Source: an uncultured Pelagibacteraceae bacterium
GTDB taxonomy: Bacteria > Pseudomonadota > Alphaproteobacteria > Pelagibacterales > Pelagibacteraceae
Assembly: GCA_902522525.1 (NCBI GenBank)
Contig: CABYVU010000008.1
Location: 1 to 58,756, forward strand
Reading direction: 5' to 3'
DNA: 58,756 nucleotides
Below, piece by piece: positions 1-8,028 of this stretch; the stretch's first letter is position 1, and every line of letters begins with the position of its first letter. Position numbers and translations under genes: made by a program. The notes below the pieces were generated by a model. The model did not search any database. It saw only the letters and a list, made by a program, of their open reading frames with translations, and was not told where the DNA came from.

Positions 1-369
1 TGGATGTAAACCATCTACATCCTTGTGTGGTGAGATAGTTTCAATAACATGTTGCTTATTAATATGTTTTGGAAGCGGCAATTGAACCAAAATTCCTGAA
101 ACTGTTTCATCCTTATTAAGTTCCTCTATTTTATTTAAAACAGTTTTTTCATCTACTGTATCTGGATATTTTATAACTTCTGATTTCAGGCCAACTTGTT
201 TTGCTGATTTTTCTTTATTTCTTACATAAATCTGACTTGGAGCTAAATCTCCAATTAATATCACTGTAAGACCTGGAACTTTATTGTGTTTCTGTTTTAA
301 AACCTCAACTTCTTGTTTTAGTTCTTCTCTTAGTTCAGCAGATTGTTTTTTTCCGTCTATTAAAATCAT
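1..369 (-). CDS. folD: Methylenetetrahydrofolate dehydrogenase/cyclohydrolase, N-terminal part
   Basis: Bifunctional cytosolic enzyme interconverting 5,10-methylene-, methenyl- and 10-formyl-tetrahydrofolate for one-carbon supply. The window edge cuts the gene, so only the first 123 residues are visible (full-length proteins are about 285). Visible family motifs are YVRNK with Y48 and the catalytic lysine K52, the QLPLP segment at 96-100, and DVDGLHP at the cut end. The NADP-binding Rossmann half lies outside the window. The start is the ATG complementary to 367-369. The yggT-like gene ends 5 nt upstream, so the two are probably co-transcribed. The truncation is from the window, not a mutation. 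Confidence 0.95.
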   Translation of the reverse strand, partial: MILIDGKKQSAELREELKQEVEVLKQKHNKVPGLTVILIGDLAPSQIYVRNKEKSAKQVGLKSEVIKYPDTVDEKTVLNKIEELNKDETVSGILVQLPLPKHINKQHVIETISPHKDVDGLHP

Positions 370-374
370 GATTA

Positions 375-665
375 TTAAAAAATAAGTGGTGCTATGTAGA
401 GCTTCATACACATTTCTATAAACCATATCAACAAAAGAAGAATTATTGGCGATATATCAAAAGCACCAAGGCTAGGTAAAAAACCCCTGATTTTATTGAG
501 AATTGGATCGGTGAGTTTATAGGTAAATTCTAAAATTGAATAAACAAATCTATTTGAAGTATTTAAAACATTAAAAGCTATTAACCAGCTTATAACAACG
601 TTAGCGATTACTACATAAGAATACAATTTTAATAATTGTAAAGCTAAATAAAAAATAGCTATCAT
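375..665 (-). CDS. YggT family small membrane protein
   Basis: Small inner-membrane protein of 96 residues with two hydrophobic segments, about residues 3-30 and 68-92. Between them lies the family signature DPILNKIRGFLPSLGAFDIS, which resembles the EPILRPIRRFLPP-type loop of YggT proteins. The family has been linked to osmotic stress and, in Gram-positives, to division-associated membrane proteins, but its biochemical role is not settled. Its start overlaps the end of the MscS-type channel gene by 4 nt, and folD follows after 5 nt, giving a tight leftward operon. Pairing with a mechanosensitive channel fits an osmotic role, but that is inference. Confidence 0.85.
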   Translation of the reverse strand: MIAIFYLALQLLKLYSYVVIANVVISWLIAFNVLNTSNRFVYSILEFTYKLTDPILNKIRGFLPSLGAFDISPIILLLLIWFIEMCMKLYIAPLIF

Positions 666-1747
666 TTCTTCTCTACATATACAGAAGTGCTTGGGAAAGC
701 AAAAGATGCTTTATTACCCTCGACAATTTCTTTAATTTTAATTGCCAGTCTTTCTTTAACCAACAACATCTCGCTCCAACTATTTGTCTTTGTATAACAT
801 CTTACATACATATCTATTGAGCTATCAGCAAATTTATCAACCCTAACTGAAACACCAACTTTAGTATCATAATCTTCTGAACCATTTATAAAATCTTCTA
901 TTTCATTTCGTATAGTTTTTAATTGTTCAACAGTAGAATCATACTGAAGTGTTATCGTCCAACTAATCCTCCAATTTGTAATTTGACTCTTATTGATTAC
1001 AGCATTCTCTGCAAACTGAAAGTTTGGAATAATTGCTAAAGACTTGTCAAATTTTCTTATAACGGTTGATCGAAAACCTATTTTTTCTACTACACCCTCA
1101 ATTATACCCTCAACTTCAATCCAATCACCCATCTTAAATCTTTTCTCTACAAGAACTAAAATTCCTGATATTAAATTTTTGAATAAATCCTGTGCTCCTA
1201 AAGCAACTGCAACACCAAATAATCCAAGTCCTGCAATAATTGGACCAATTTTAATTCCCCATAACTCTAAAACTGCTGCAGCACCTAAGATTAAAATTAA
1301 AATTTTAAGTGATTTAATGATCCAACCAATTAATTCCCTAGTTAAAATTTTATCAAACCCACTTAATATGTAAGAGATTGGCTCAATTATTTGGTGGATA
1401 ATCCAAAAAAGTAAAATTGTAATCAACGTTCTATTTACGTTGTCTAAAAATAACCTCGTATCCTCCGCGAAAGACATATAATAACTTGCAAAAAATACTC
1501 CAAGAACAATTGGAAGAAATCTAGCTGGCCCCTCCATTGCCTTAACGAAGGTATCATCAAGTTTATTTGTAGTTCTTTTAGTAATTAGTTCTAATTTTTT
1601 AATGATTAATTTGCTAATTAACCCTCTAAAAACTAAGAATATAAAGAATATTCCAAGACCTATTAAGATCTCAACAAAGTTTACGCCTAAAATTCCCTTT
1701 TGCCATACAGACAAAAAAAGTCCTGAAAAATTCTCAAAAACACCCAT
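662..1747 (-). CDS. MscS-family mechanosensitive ion channel
   Basis: Predicted small-conductance mechanosensitive channel of 361 residues, releasing solutes under hypo-osmotic shock. Several hydrophobic helices span roughly residues 15-185. They are followed by a Gly/Ala-rich pore-lining helix (GLGLFGVAVALGAQDLFKN) and the MS-channel beta domain starting near KRFKMGDWIEV, with a mixed C-terminal domain after it. The length fits an MscS/YnaI-like protein with extra N-terminal helices. It starts at 1747, 2 nt after the hemD stop, so it may be transcribed with hemCD. The exact paralogue (MscS, YnaI or YbdG type) cannot be decided by eye. Confidence 0.9.
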   Translation of the reverse strand: MGVFENFSGLFLSVWQKGILGVNFVEILIGLGIFFIFLVFRGLISKLIIKKLELITKRTTNKLDDTFVKAMEGPARFLPIVLGVFFASYYMSFAEDTRLFLDNVNRTLITILLFWIIHQIIEPISYILSGFDKILTRELIGWIIKSLKILILILGAAAVLELWGIKIGPIIAGLGLFGVAVALGAQDLFKNLISGILVLVEKRFKMGDWIEVEGIIEGVVEKIGFRSTVIRKFDKSLAIIPNFQFAENAVINKSQITNWRISWTITLQYDSTVEQLKTIRNEIEDFINGSEDYDTKVGVSVRVDKFADSSIDMYVRCYTKTNSWSEMLLVKERLAIKIKEIVEGNKASFAFPSTSVYVEKK

Positions 1748-1749
1748 GA

Positions 1750-2448
1750 CTAAATTTTATATAGCAAAAACTCTTCTTCACCAGAGTTAAATAGAAAAAT
1801 TTTTTTCCACTTTATCTCATTTAAAATTGCTGATGCTTTTTCACCCATGCACATCAAATTGGTATCCATCCAACTGTCTAAAAGATCATATTTTTTAAGT
1901 AAATTTAATAAACTCTTAGCGCTATTTTCTGAATAAACATAAATTATATCAGGGATTGAGGCTTTTAATTGTTCTCTAAATTCCTCTTTTATTTCTTGAG
2001 TTGATGAAACCGTATAGTTAATTAATCTCTTTAAAGAATAACCTTCAGAAATTAAATCTTTATCTAACCTACTAGAAACTATCTCACCACTTACATAAAG
2101 AAGTAATCCATTCTTTGGGTCAAAGTTTTGTAATATTAATTCTTTTAAATTACTTACGTTTCCTTCTGCAGAGATTATATTTTGAAAACCGTTTAGCTTT
2201 GCAACTTTTTCTGTTGCAGAGCCAACACAATAGCATTCAATTTTTTTATCAACTCTATTTAAGTCTAAATTTTTAATCGCATTTGAGCTTGTAAATATTA
2301 TTCCCTTAAATTGGATATAGTCAGGTTCATTGTATTTAATTGGTTCAACTTTTATCACAGGTAAATGAGAAACTTTATGTCCTAAAGAACTAAATTTTAA
2401 TATTAATTCTTTACAATCCTCTAATGGTCTTGTTAATAAAATATGCAT
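1750..2448 (-). CDS. hemD: Uroporphyrinogen-III synthase
   Basis: Cyclises hydroxymethylbilane to uroporphyrinogen III with D-ring inversion in heme and corrinoid synthesis. The product is 232 residues, near the family norm of 240-250. It opens with ILLTRPLEDC, the usual N-terminal pattern, and has FTSSNAIKNL and a late YVYSENSAKSLL segment, the moderately conserved landmarks of this divergent family. It lies 1 nt downstream of hemC in the same direction, and that context is a large part of the assignment because HemD sequences diverge strongly. No signal peptide is seen, so it should be cytosolic. Confidence 0.9.
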   Translation of the reverse strand: MHILLTRPLEDCKELILKFSSLGHKVSHLPVIKVEPIKYNEPDYIQFKGIIFTSSNAIKNLDLNRVDKKIECYCVGSATEKVAKLNGFQNIISAEGNVSNLKELILQNFDPKNGLLLYVSGEIVSSRLDKDLISEGYSLKRLINYTVSSTQEIKEEFREQLKASIPDIIYVYSENSAKSLLNLLKKYDLLDSWMDTNLMCMGEKASAILNEIKWKKIFLFNSGEEEFLLYKI

Positions 2449-2449
2449 T

Positions 2450-3361
2450 TTATCTTTTATAAGATCCCTTTGACTCTGATTTTAATTTTTCTCCAATCTT
2501 AATACTTAAATTTTTAACCATTGTTTTATTTTCACTTTCTTCAACAAAAAATCTTTGTTTGCCATCTACTGAAAAAAGTTCAGCTTTTATATTTACAAGA
2601 TCTTTATCAATCTTTGCATACACACCAACTGCTGTATCGCAGTCACCCTCGAGTATTTTTAAGACTTTTCTTTCAGCATTTGCAATTATTCTGGACTGAT
2701 CATCATTAATCTTTTCTAAGATATTAATTATTTCTTGATCGTTTTCTCTACATTGTATAGCAATTATACCTTGTCCAGCACAGGGTATTAATTCTTCAGT
2801 ATTAAATTCATGTGTAATTTTATTTGTCAAACCTAAAGCTTCAATACCAGCTTTAGAAAGTAAAATTGCATCGTAAGCTCCATTCTCCAATTTCTTTATC
2901 CTAGTATCCACATTTCCTCTTATTAATTTATATTTCAGATCTGATCTAATACTTTTTAATTGGTATTCCCTTCTGTAAGAAGAAGTGCCTATTATTGAAT
3001 TAGGTTTAAGATCTTTGAAATTTATATTGTCGTTGCTAATAAAAATTTCATTGGGCGAATTTCTTTTTAAATAAAAATTTGTTGTTAGCCCCTCTGTTTC
3101 AATCGATGGCATATCTTTTAAAGCATGAACAGCTATATCAATATTATGATTGATTAATTCTATTTCAATTTTTTTTGAAAATAATCCTTTTCCTCCAATG
3201 TTTGACAACCTATCCTTTTGGTTTTCATCCCCACTTGTGATTATTTTTTTTGTTTCTATGTAAGTAGATGTAACTTTTTTAAGATCGTTTATCACTTTTT
3301 CGGTATAAATTTGAGCTAACTGACTTCCTCGAGTACCAATAATAAATTTATCCCTTTTCAT
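2450..3361 (-). CDS. hemC: Porphobilinogen deaminase (hydroxymethylbilane synthase)
   Basis: Polymerises four porphobilinogens into hydroxymethylbilane, using a covalently bound dipyrromethane cofactor. The product is 303 residues, standard length. It begins FIIGTRGSQLAQIYTE, matching the GTRxSxLAxxQ start of the family. It contains AVHALKDMPS, RGNVDTRIKKL and LEGDCDTAVGVYA, whose cysteine near residue 240 is the cofactor attachment site. It heads the leftward hemC-hemD unit, which may continue into mscS, yggT and folD. The 54-nt gap to the divergent tsaD should hold promoters for both directions. Confidence 0.97.
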   Translation of the reverse strand: MKRDKFIIGTRGSQLAQIYTEKVINDLKKVTSTYIETKKIITSGDENQKDRLSNIGGKGLFSKKIEIELINHNIDIAVHALKDMPSIETEGLTTNFYLKRNSPNEIFISNDNINFKDLKPNSIIGTSSYRREYQLKSIRSDLKYKLIRGNVDTRIKKLENGAYDAILLSKAGIEALGLTNKITHEFNTEELIPCAGQGIIAIQCRENDQEIINILEKINDDQSRIIANAERKVLKILEGDCDTAVGVYAKIDKDLVNIKAELFSVDGKQRFFVEESENKTMVKNLSIKIGEKLKSESKGSYKR

Positions 3362-3415
3362 AATTCTTATTTTTATTACATTCTTATAGTTTAATTGTAT
3401 TAATTATAAATATTT

Positions 3416-4489
3416 ATGAATGAAAAAAAAATAATCCTCGGAATTGAGACAAGTTGCGATGAAACTGCAGTATCAATCATAGAAGAAGATAAAAATGGTA
3501 AGATAAAAATATTATCTAACGTAGTTTCAAGTCAATTTGATATTCACAAAGAATTTGGAGGTGTAGTTCCTGAGCTTGCTGCACGATCTCATGTAGAAAA
3601 AATTGATTTAATTGCAAAAAAAGCAATTAATGAAAGCGGTGTGAATTTAAAAGATGTTTCTGCAATTGCTTCAACATCTGGCCCAGGCTTAATTGTTTGC
3701 CTCACTGTTGGTTTAAATTTTGGCAAAGCATTATCTGCAAGCCTAAATATACCTTTTATTGGCGTAAACCATCTTGAAGGGCATGCGTTAAGTCCGAAAC
3801 TCAACACAAGCTTAGATTTCCCATATTTATTATTATTAATTTCAGGAGGACATACGCAATATCTTAGTGTTAATGGACTTGGAAAATATAAAAGATTAGG
3901 AACAACAATTGATGATGCTTTAGGAGAAGCATTTGACAAAACTGCAAAGCTTTTAGGTATTGAATTTCCAGGAGGACCGAAGTTAGAAGGTTATGCAAAA
4001 CAGGGAGATGCAAATAAATTTAAACTTCCTAAACCAATTATAAATAAAGGGGGATGTAATTTATCGTTTGCAGGTCTTAAAACGGCCATTTTAAGAATAT
4101 CAAGCACTATAAAATCTAAACAAGAAAAATATGATCTTGCAGCATCTTTTCAAAAAACAATTGAAGAAATTTTAGAAGTAAAAACACAAATAGCATTTGA
4201 TGAATTCAAAAAGACTAGTAAAAAGAAAAATAAAACTTTTGTAATCGCTGGAGGTGTTGCTGCCAACAAGGGTATTAGAAAAAAATTAATAAAAGTATGT
4301 AGGAAGAATGATTTTAGACCAATTTTCCCTGAACCAAAATTATGTGGGGATAATGCAGCTATGATTGCGCTTGTTGGTCTTGAAAAGTATAAAATCAAAA
4401 AATTTGATAATTTAGATCTTCCTGCAAGTCCAAGACTACCACTTGACGAAAAAGCAAAGTTTTTAAAAGGAGCGGGAGTTAGATTATAA
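3416..4489 (+). CDS. tsaD: tRNA N6-threonylcarbamoyladenosine transferase subunit TsaD
   Basis: Transfers the threonylcarbamoyl group to A37 of ANN-decoding tRNAs, acting with TsaB/TsaE. Of the 357 residues, the start ILGIETSCDETAVSI is the ASKHA-fold phosphate-1 motif. The metal-binding HxxxH lies in NHLEGH (H119 and H123), and SGGHTQYL and GGVAANKGIRKKL are further family blocks. Length is slightly over the usual 340. It is divergent from hemC. A 38-codon basic ORF starts immediately after its stop and is followed by the EVE gene, so the three form one rightward transcript. Confidence 0.97.
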   Translation: MNEKKIILGIETSCDETAVSIIEEDKNGKIKILSNVVSSQFDIHKEFGGVVPELAARSHVEKIDLIAKKAINESGVNLKDVSAIASTSGPGLIVCLTVGLNFGKALSASLNIPFIGVNHLEGHALSPKLNTSLDFPYLLLLISGGHTQYLSVNGLGKYKRLGTTIDDALGEAFDKTAKLLGIEFPGGPKLEGYAKQGDANKFKLPKPIINKGGCNLSFAGLKTAILRISSTIKSKQEKYDLAASFQKTIEEILEVKTQIAFDEFKKTSKKKNKTFVIAGGVAANKGIRKKLIKVCRKNDFRPIFPEPKLCGDNAAMIALVGLEKYKIKKFDNLDLPASPRLPLDEKAKFLKGAGVRL

Positions 4490-4606
4490 ATGTCGAAAAG
4501 ATATAGTGGTAAATCATTTAAGGATGCTAGCGTAATGAAACAAGCTAAACTTTCTTTAAAGGAAAAAAGAAAGCTTAAAAAAGAAAAGAAAAAGAAAAAA
4601 AATTAA
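4490..4606 (+). CDS. Short lysine-rich ORF between tsaD and the EVE gene (unknown)
   Basis: A 38-codon ORF whose ATG begins on the nucleotide after the tsaD stop and whose TAA is immediately followed by the EVE-gene ATG. It exactly fills the gap between two real genes. The product starts MSKRYSGKSFKDAS and ends in an almost continuous lysine tail, giving a very basic, probably helical peptide that could bind RNA or the ribosome. I do not recognise a family. The exact tiling supports translation. The A-rich composition, which keeps this frame open easily, argues for caution. Confidence 0.5.
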   Translation: MSKRYSGKSFKDASVMKQAKLSLKEKRKLKKEKKKKKN

Positions 4607-5023
4607 ATGCAATATTGGTTAATGAAATCAGAGCCAGATGTATGGTCAATTGATCAACAAATCAAAGCTGGAGAAAAAGGAGCTGACTGGGATGGGGTAA
4701 GAAATTACCAAGCAGCAAATAATTTAAAAAAAATGAAGAAGGGAGATCTTTGTTTTTTTTATCATTCTAATATTGGAAAAGAGATAGTTGGTATAGTTGA
4801 AGTTATAAAAACATCATTCATTGATCCAACGGATAAAGAAAAAAGGTTTGTTGCTGTTAAAGTTAGATTTAAAAGTAAGCTTCAAAATCCTGTAACACTT
4901 GAAAACATCAAAAAAACTAAGGCTTTAGAGAACTTATCCCTAATTAGACAAAGTAGACTGTCTGTTATGCCCATTGATACTAAAAGCTGGAAAATAATTT
5001 TGAAGATGGGTAGAATTAATTAA
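4607..5023 (+). CDS. EVE domain-containing protein
   Basis: Cytosolic 138-residue EVE/PUA-like protein related to thymocyte nuclear protein 1 (THYN1). The family landmarks are YWLMKSEPDVWSID at the start, WDGVRNYQAANNLKKMKKGD with the conserved RNYxAxN, and FFYHSN. EVE domains bind modified bases in DNA or RNA; the target here cannot be told. Length is typical of single-domain bacterial members (135-150). It follows the 38-codon basic ORF without any gap and precedes acs by 9 nt. It is a broadly conserved alphaproteobacterial gene, not a restriction-island member here. Confidence 0.92.
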   Translation: MQYWLMKSEPDVWSIDQQIKAGEKGADWDGVRNYQAANNLKKMKKGDLCFFYHSNIGKEIVGIVEVIKTSFIDPTDKEKRFVAVKVRFKSKLQNPVTLENIKKTKALENLSLIRQSRLSVMPIDTKSWKIILKMGRIN

Positions 5024-5032
5024 AAAAAAATC

Positions 5033-7018
5033 ATGCCTAAGAAAAAAAAAGTTAAAAAAAAAGTAATCTCTAAAAAACCTAAAGAAACAATTTATAAAAC
5101 TAAGAAAGAATGGATAAGTAAAGCTACCGTTAATAAATCTCAATATATAAAGAAATATAATGAATCGATTAAAGACAACGATGGATTTTGGAAAAAAGAA
5201 GGCAAAAGAATTAATTGGATTAAACCTTATAAAAAAATTAAAGACGTCAAATATAGTAAAAATGATGTTCATATTAAATGGTTCTATGATGGTACTTTAA
5301 ATGCCTCAGTGAACTGTATTGATAGACATCTAAAAAAAAGTGCTGACAAAACTGCAATTATATGGGCAGGAGACGATCCTAAAGTACAAAAAAAAATTAC
5401 ATATAAGGAACTTCATAAAGAGGTTTCAAAAGCAGCAAATGGATTAAAAAATTTGGGCGTTCAAAAGGGTGATAGAGTTACAATTTATCTAACAATGATA
5501 CCTGAACTTGCTTATACAATGCTAGCATGTGCTAGGATAGGTGCAGTTCACTCGATAATATTTGGTGGTTTTTCTCCAGATAGTATTTCAGGTAGAATTA
5601 ATGACTGTGAGTCCGATTATGTAATAACTGCAGACGAAGGAGTTAGAGGTGGCAAAACAATTCCATTGAAATCTATTACAGATGAAGCCCTGCAAAGCTG
5701 CCCAAATGTTAAAAAATGTATTGTGGTAAAAAGAACTGGTACTAAGAAAATAGATTGGTTTAATGATAGAGATGTTTGGTATCATCAAATGACTAAGAAA
5801 GTATCATCCAAATGTGAACCTGAAGAAATGGGTGCTGAAGATCCTCTATTCATTCTTTATACATCTGGTTCAACAGGAAAACCAAAAGGAGTTCTACATA
5901 CGACTGGTGGATATATGGTTTATGCATCAATGACTCACCAATATATTTTTAACTACAAACCAAAAGATATTTATTGGTGTACTGCTGATATTGGATGGGT
6001 GACTGGACACAGCTATATTATTTATGGTCCACTAGCCAACGGCGCCACAACAATAATGTTTGAAGGAATACCAACATATCCTGATACATCTAGATGGTGG
6101 CAAATAGTTGATAAATATAAAGTCAATATATTCTATACTGCTCCTACAGCAATAAGAGCTCTAATGAGAGAAGGAGATAAACCTGTTAAAAAAACTTCCA
6201 GAAAAACTTTAAAACTTTTAGGTACAGTTGGAGAACCAATAAATCCTGAAGCATGGGAATGGTATTTTAAAACAGTTGGAGATAGTAGATGTCCAATTGT
6301 TGATACCTGGTGGCAAACCGAAACAGGAGGAATATTAATTAGTCCTCAGACAGGTGCAATAGATTTAAAACCTGGCTCTGCGACAAAACCATTTTATGGA
6401 ATTAAGCCAGAAATACTTGATAAGGATGGTAAGGTTTTAAAAGGAGAAGCTCAAGGAAGATTATGTATAGCACAATCTTGGCCAGGACAAATGAGGACGG
6501 TGTATGGAGACCACCAGAGATTTATTGATACATACTTTTCACAATTTGATGGAAAATATTTTACAGGAGATGGATGTAGAAGAGATAAAGATGGTTATTA
6601 TTGGATCACTGGCAGGGTGGATGACGTCATAATAGTGTCCGGACATAACCTAGGTACTGCAGAGATAGAAAGTGCATTTGTAGCTCATCCTAAAGTTGCA
6701 GAAGCAGCAGTGGTTGGCTACCCACACGATATTAAAGGGAATGGACTTTATTGTTATGTAACCTTAAATGCGGGAGAAAAAAGTACTCTTGATTTGGAAA
6801 GAGATTTAAAACTTTGGGTTAGAAAACAAATTGGTCCAATTGCTACACCTGACTTAATTCAGTTTGCTCCAGGACTTCCAAAAACTAGATCTGGAAAAAT
6901 AATGCGAAGAATTTTGAGAAAAATAGCTGCAAATGAACATGGTCAATTAGGAGATACAACGACCTTAGCGGATCCTTCAGTTGTTGACAGTTTGGTAGAC
7001 AATAGAAAAAATATTTAG
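5033..7018 (+). CDS. acs: Acetyl-CoA synthetase (AMP-forming)
   Basis: Activates acetate to acetyl-CoA through acetyl-AMP. The product is 661 residues. The adenylate-forming core contains [29 protein letters not shown] and YFTGDG. Near the C-terminus [11 protein letters not shown] carries the lysine (K622) that is catalytic and is reversibly acetylated in studied Acs proteins. An unusual Lys-rich stretch of about 20 residues ([14 protein letters not shown]) precedes the normal Acs start. No later in-frame ATG fits better, so I kept the start at 5033. It overlaps the convergent 7015-7641 gene by 4 nt and lies near a symporter pair that could import acetate. Confidence 0.96.
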   Translation: MPKKKKVKKKVISKKPKETIYKTKKEWISKATVNKSQYIKKYNESIKDNDGFWKKEGKRINWIKPYKKIKDVKYSKNDVHIKWFYDGTLNASVNCIDRHLKKSADKTAIIWAGDDPKVQKKITYKELHKEVSKAANGLKNLGVQKGDRVTIYLTMIPELAYTMLACARIGAVHSIIFGGFSPDSISGRINDCESDYVITADEGVRGGKTIPLKSITDEALQSCPNVKKCIVVKRTGTKKIDWFNDRDVWYHQMTKKVSSKCEPEEMGAEDPLFILYTSGSTGKPKGVLHTTGGYMVYASMTHQYIFNYKPKDIYWCTADIGWVTGHSYIIYGPLANGATTIMFEGIPTYPDTSRWWQIVDKYKVNIFYTAPTAIRALMREGDKPVKKTSRKTLKLLGTVGEPINPEAWEWYFKTVGDSRCPIVDTWWQTETGGILISPQTGAIDLKPGSATKPFYGIKPEILDKDGKVLKGEAQGRLCIAQSWPGQMRTVYGDHQRFIDTYFSQFDGKYFTGDGCRRDKDGYYWITGRVDDVIIVSGHNLGTAEIESAFVAHPKVAEAAVVGYPHDIKGNGLYCYVTLNAGEKSTLDLERDLKLWVRKQIGPIATPDLIQFAPGLPKTRSGKIMRRILRKIAANEHGQLGDTTTLADPSVVDSLVDNRKNI

Positions 7019-7641
7019 ATCTTTATTAATTTCGAAAACTCCTCTTTAATATTATCCCATTTTAAAATCATTGAATTCAGAACAATTTTCCTATCTAAAG
7101 TTTTTAATTCATTTGCTACAGGAGCCCAGTTATATAAAGCCAAAGCACTTTCATTAAATGGCCAAGACTTATAATATTCCTTCCATTTAATTTGATCTAA
7201 TCTTTTTTTAAAACTTATTCTTGCCTCATCGACAATTTCTTTGGGCATACCATTCTCTAATTCTTTGTCCAAAATATTATTATAAATTTCAGAAGCTTTA
7301 TTAATTTCTTGAAAATTATAAAAAACATTTAAATATGAAACTGTATAAAATGACAAATCTTGAAGAGATATTGCATAAATATTCCACTTTGCAGTATTTA
7401 TTGAAGTTAAAAACTTTTCGTCATCAAAATGCAGCACCCACTTGGTTCCCATTCTAGTTTTTAAATAGTTATATAAAGTAACTTGAGATACCCAAGCAGA
7501 TTTTTGCTGAATAAATTGCTTAAGATCATCAATATTCTTAATTTTTTTCTTAGGCAAAATGCCCTTAAACATCGCAACTAAATAAACTTTGAAATCTTCA
7601 AGTTTTATATCTTTAAGATTGAATCTGTATTTGAGGGCCAT
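7015..7641 (-). CDS. Conserved alphaproteobacterial protein of unknown function
   Basis: A 208-residue soluble protein without a signal peptide. The central [26 protein letters not shown] segment resembles, from memory, a family conserved in alphaproteobacteria and often labelled 'esterase' without biochemical proof ([22 protein letters not shown]). No GxSxG or other hydrolase motif is visible, so I do not assign an activity. It sits tail-to-tail with acs, sharing 4 nt at the stops, and is divergent from the DUF4212/symporter pair. Placement inside an acetate module is suggestive only. Confidence 0.7.
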   Translation of the reverse strand: MALKYRFNLKDIKLEDFKVYLVAMFKGILPKKKIKNIDDLKQFIQQKSAWVSQVTLYNYLKTRMGTKWVLHFDDEKFLTSINTAKWNIYAISLQDLSFYTVSYLNVFYNFQEINKASEIYNNILDKELENGMPKEIVDEARISFKKRLDQIKWKEYYKSWPFNESALALYNWAPVANELKTLDRKIVLNSMILKWDNIKEEFSKLIKI

Positions 7642-7761
7642 TTATCTACCTAATATGTTGATGTATAATGTAAAAATGCCACAATTTCGAGTGTTTTTAA
7701 GGGTTTAAATAAATTTGATTATCAGTAAGGTAATTTCTTTAACCTATAGGGAGAGAAAAAA

Positions 7762-8028
7762 ATGTCAAAACAAGAACAACACTGGGAAAAAACCAGAAAT
7801 TTGCTTTTTATTACATTGGCAATTTGGTTTGTTTTCTCAATTGGCATCTTTCTCTTCGGAGCCGAAATGCAAGAATCTAGCATTAGACCATTTGGATATC
7901 CTTTAACGTATTGGTTTACATGTCAAGGATCACTTGCGATCTTCGTCATTTTAATTTTCTGGTTTGCAGGTCGACAAGAGAAAATAGATGATGAGTTCGG
8001 GTTTTCTGAAAGAGAGGGTGACAAATGA
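7762..8028 (+). CDS. DUF4212 small subunit of Na+/solute symporter
   Basis: An 88-residue membrane protein with two hydrophobic helices, about residues 13-35 and 48-70. It belongs to the DUF4212 small-subunit family that is encoded immediately before VC_2705-type sodium:solute symporters. The ATG at 7762 follows a strong Shine-Dalgarno stretch (AGGGAGA, 7748-7754), which decides the start. It overlaps the symporter gene by 4 nt, indicating translational coupling and a fixed stoichiometry. A different-frame 63-codon reading across the same region is a shadow. Confidence 0.9.
   Translation: MSKQEQHWEKTRNLLFITLAIWFVFSIGIFLFGAEMQESSIRPFGYPLTYWFTCQGSLAIFVILIFWFAGRQEKIDDEFGFSEREGDK

Noticed and set aside
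1044-1373. 109-codon plus-strand frame inside the MscS gene
   Set aside because: Fully antisense to a well-supported channel gene; low-complexity Pro/Ile/Ser translation with no family pattern.
7715-7906. 63-codon frame overlapping the DUF4212 gene
   Set aside because: Out of frame with a gene that has a strong Shine-Dalgarno and family match.
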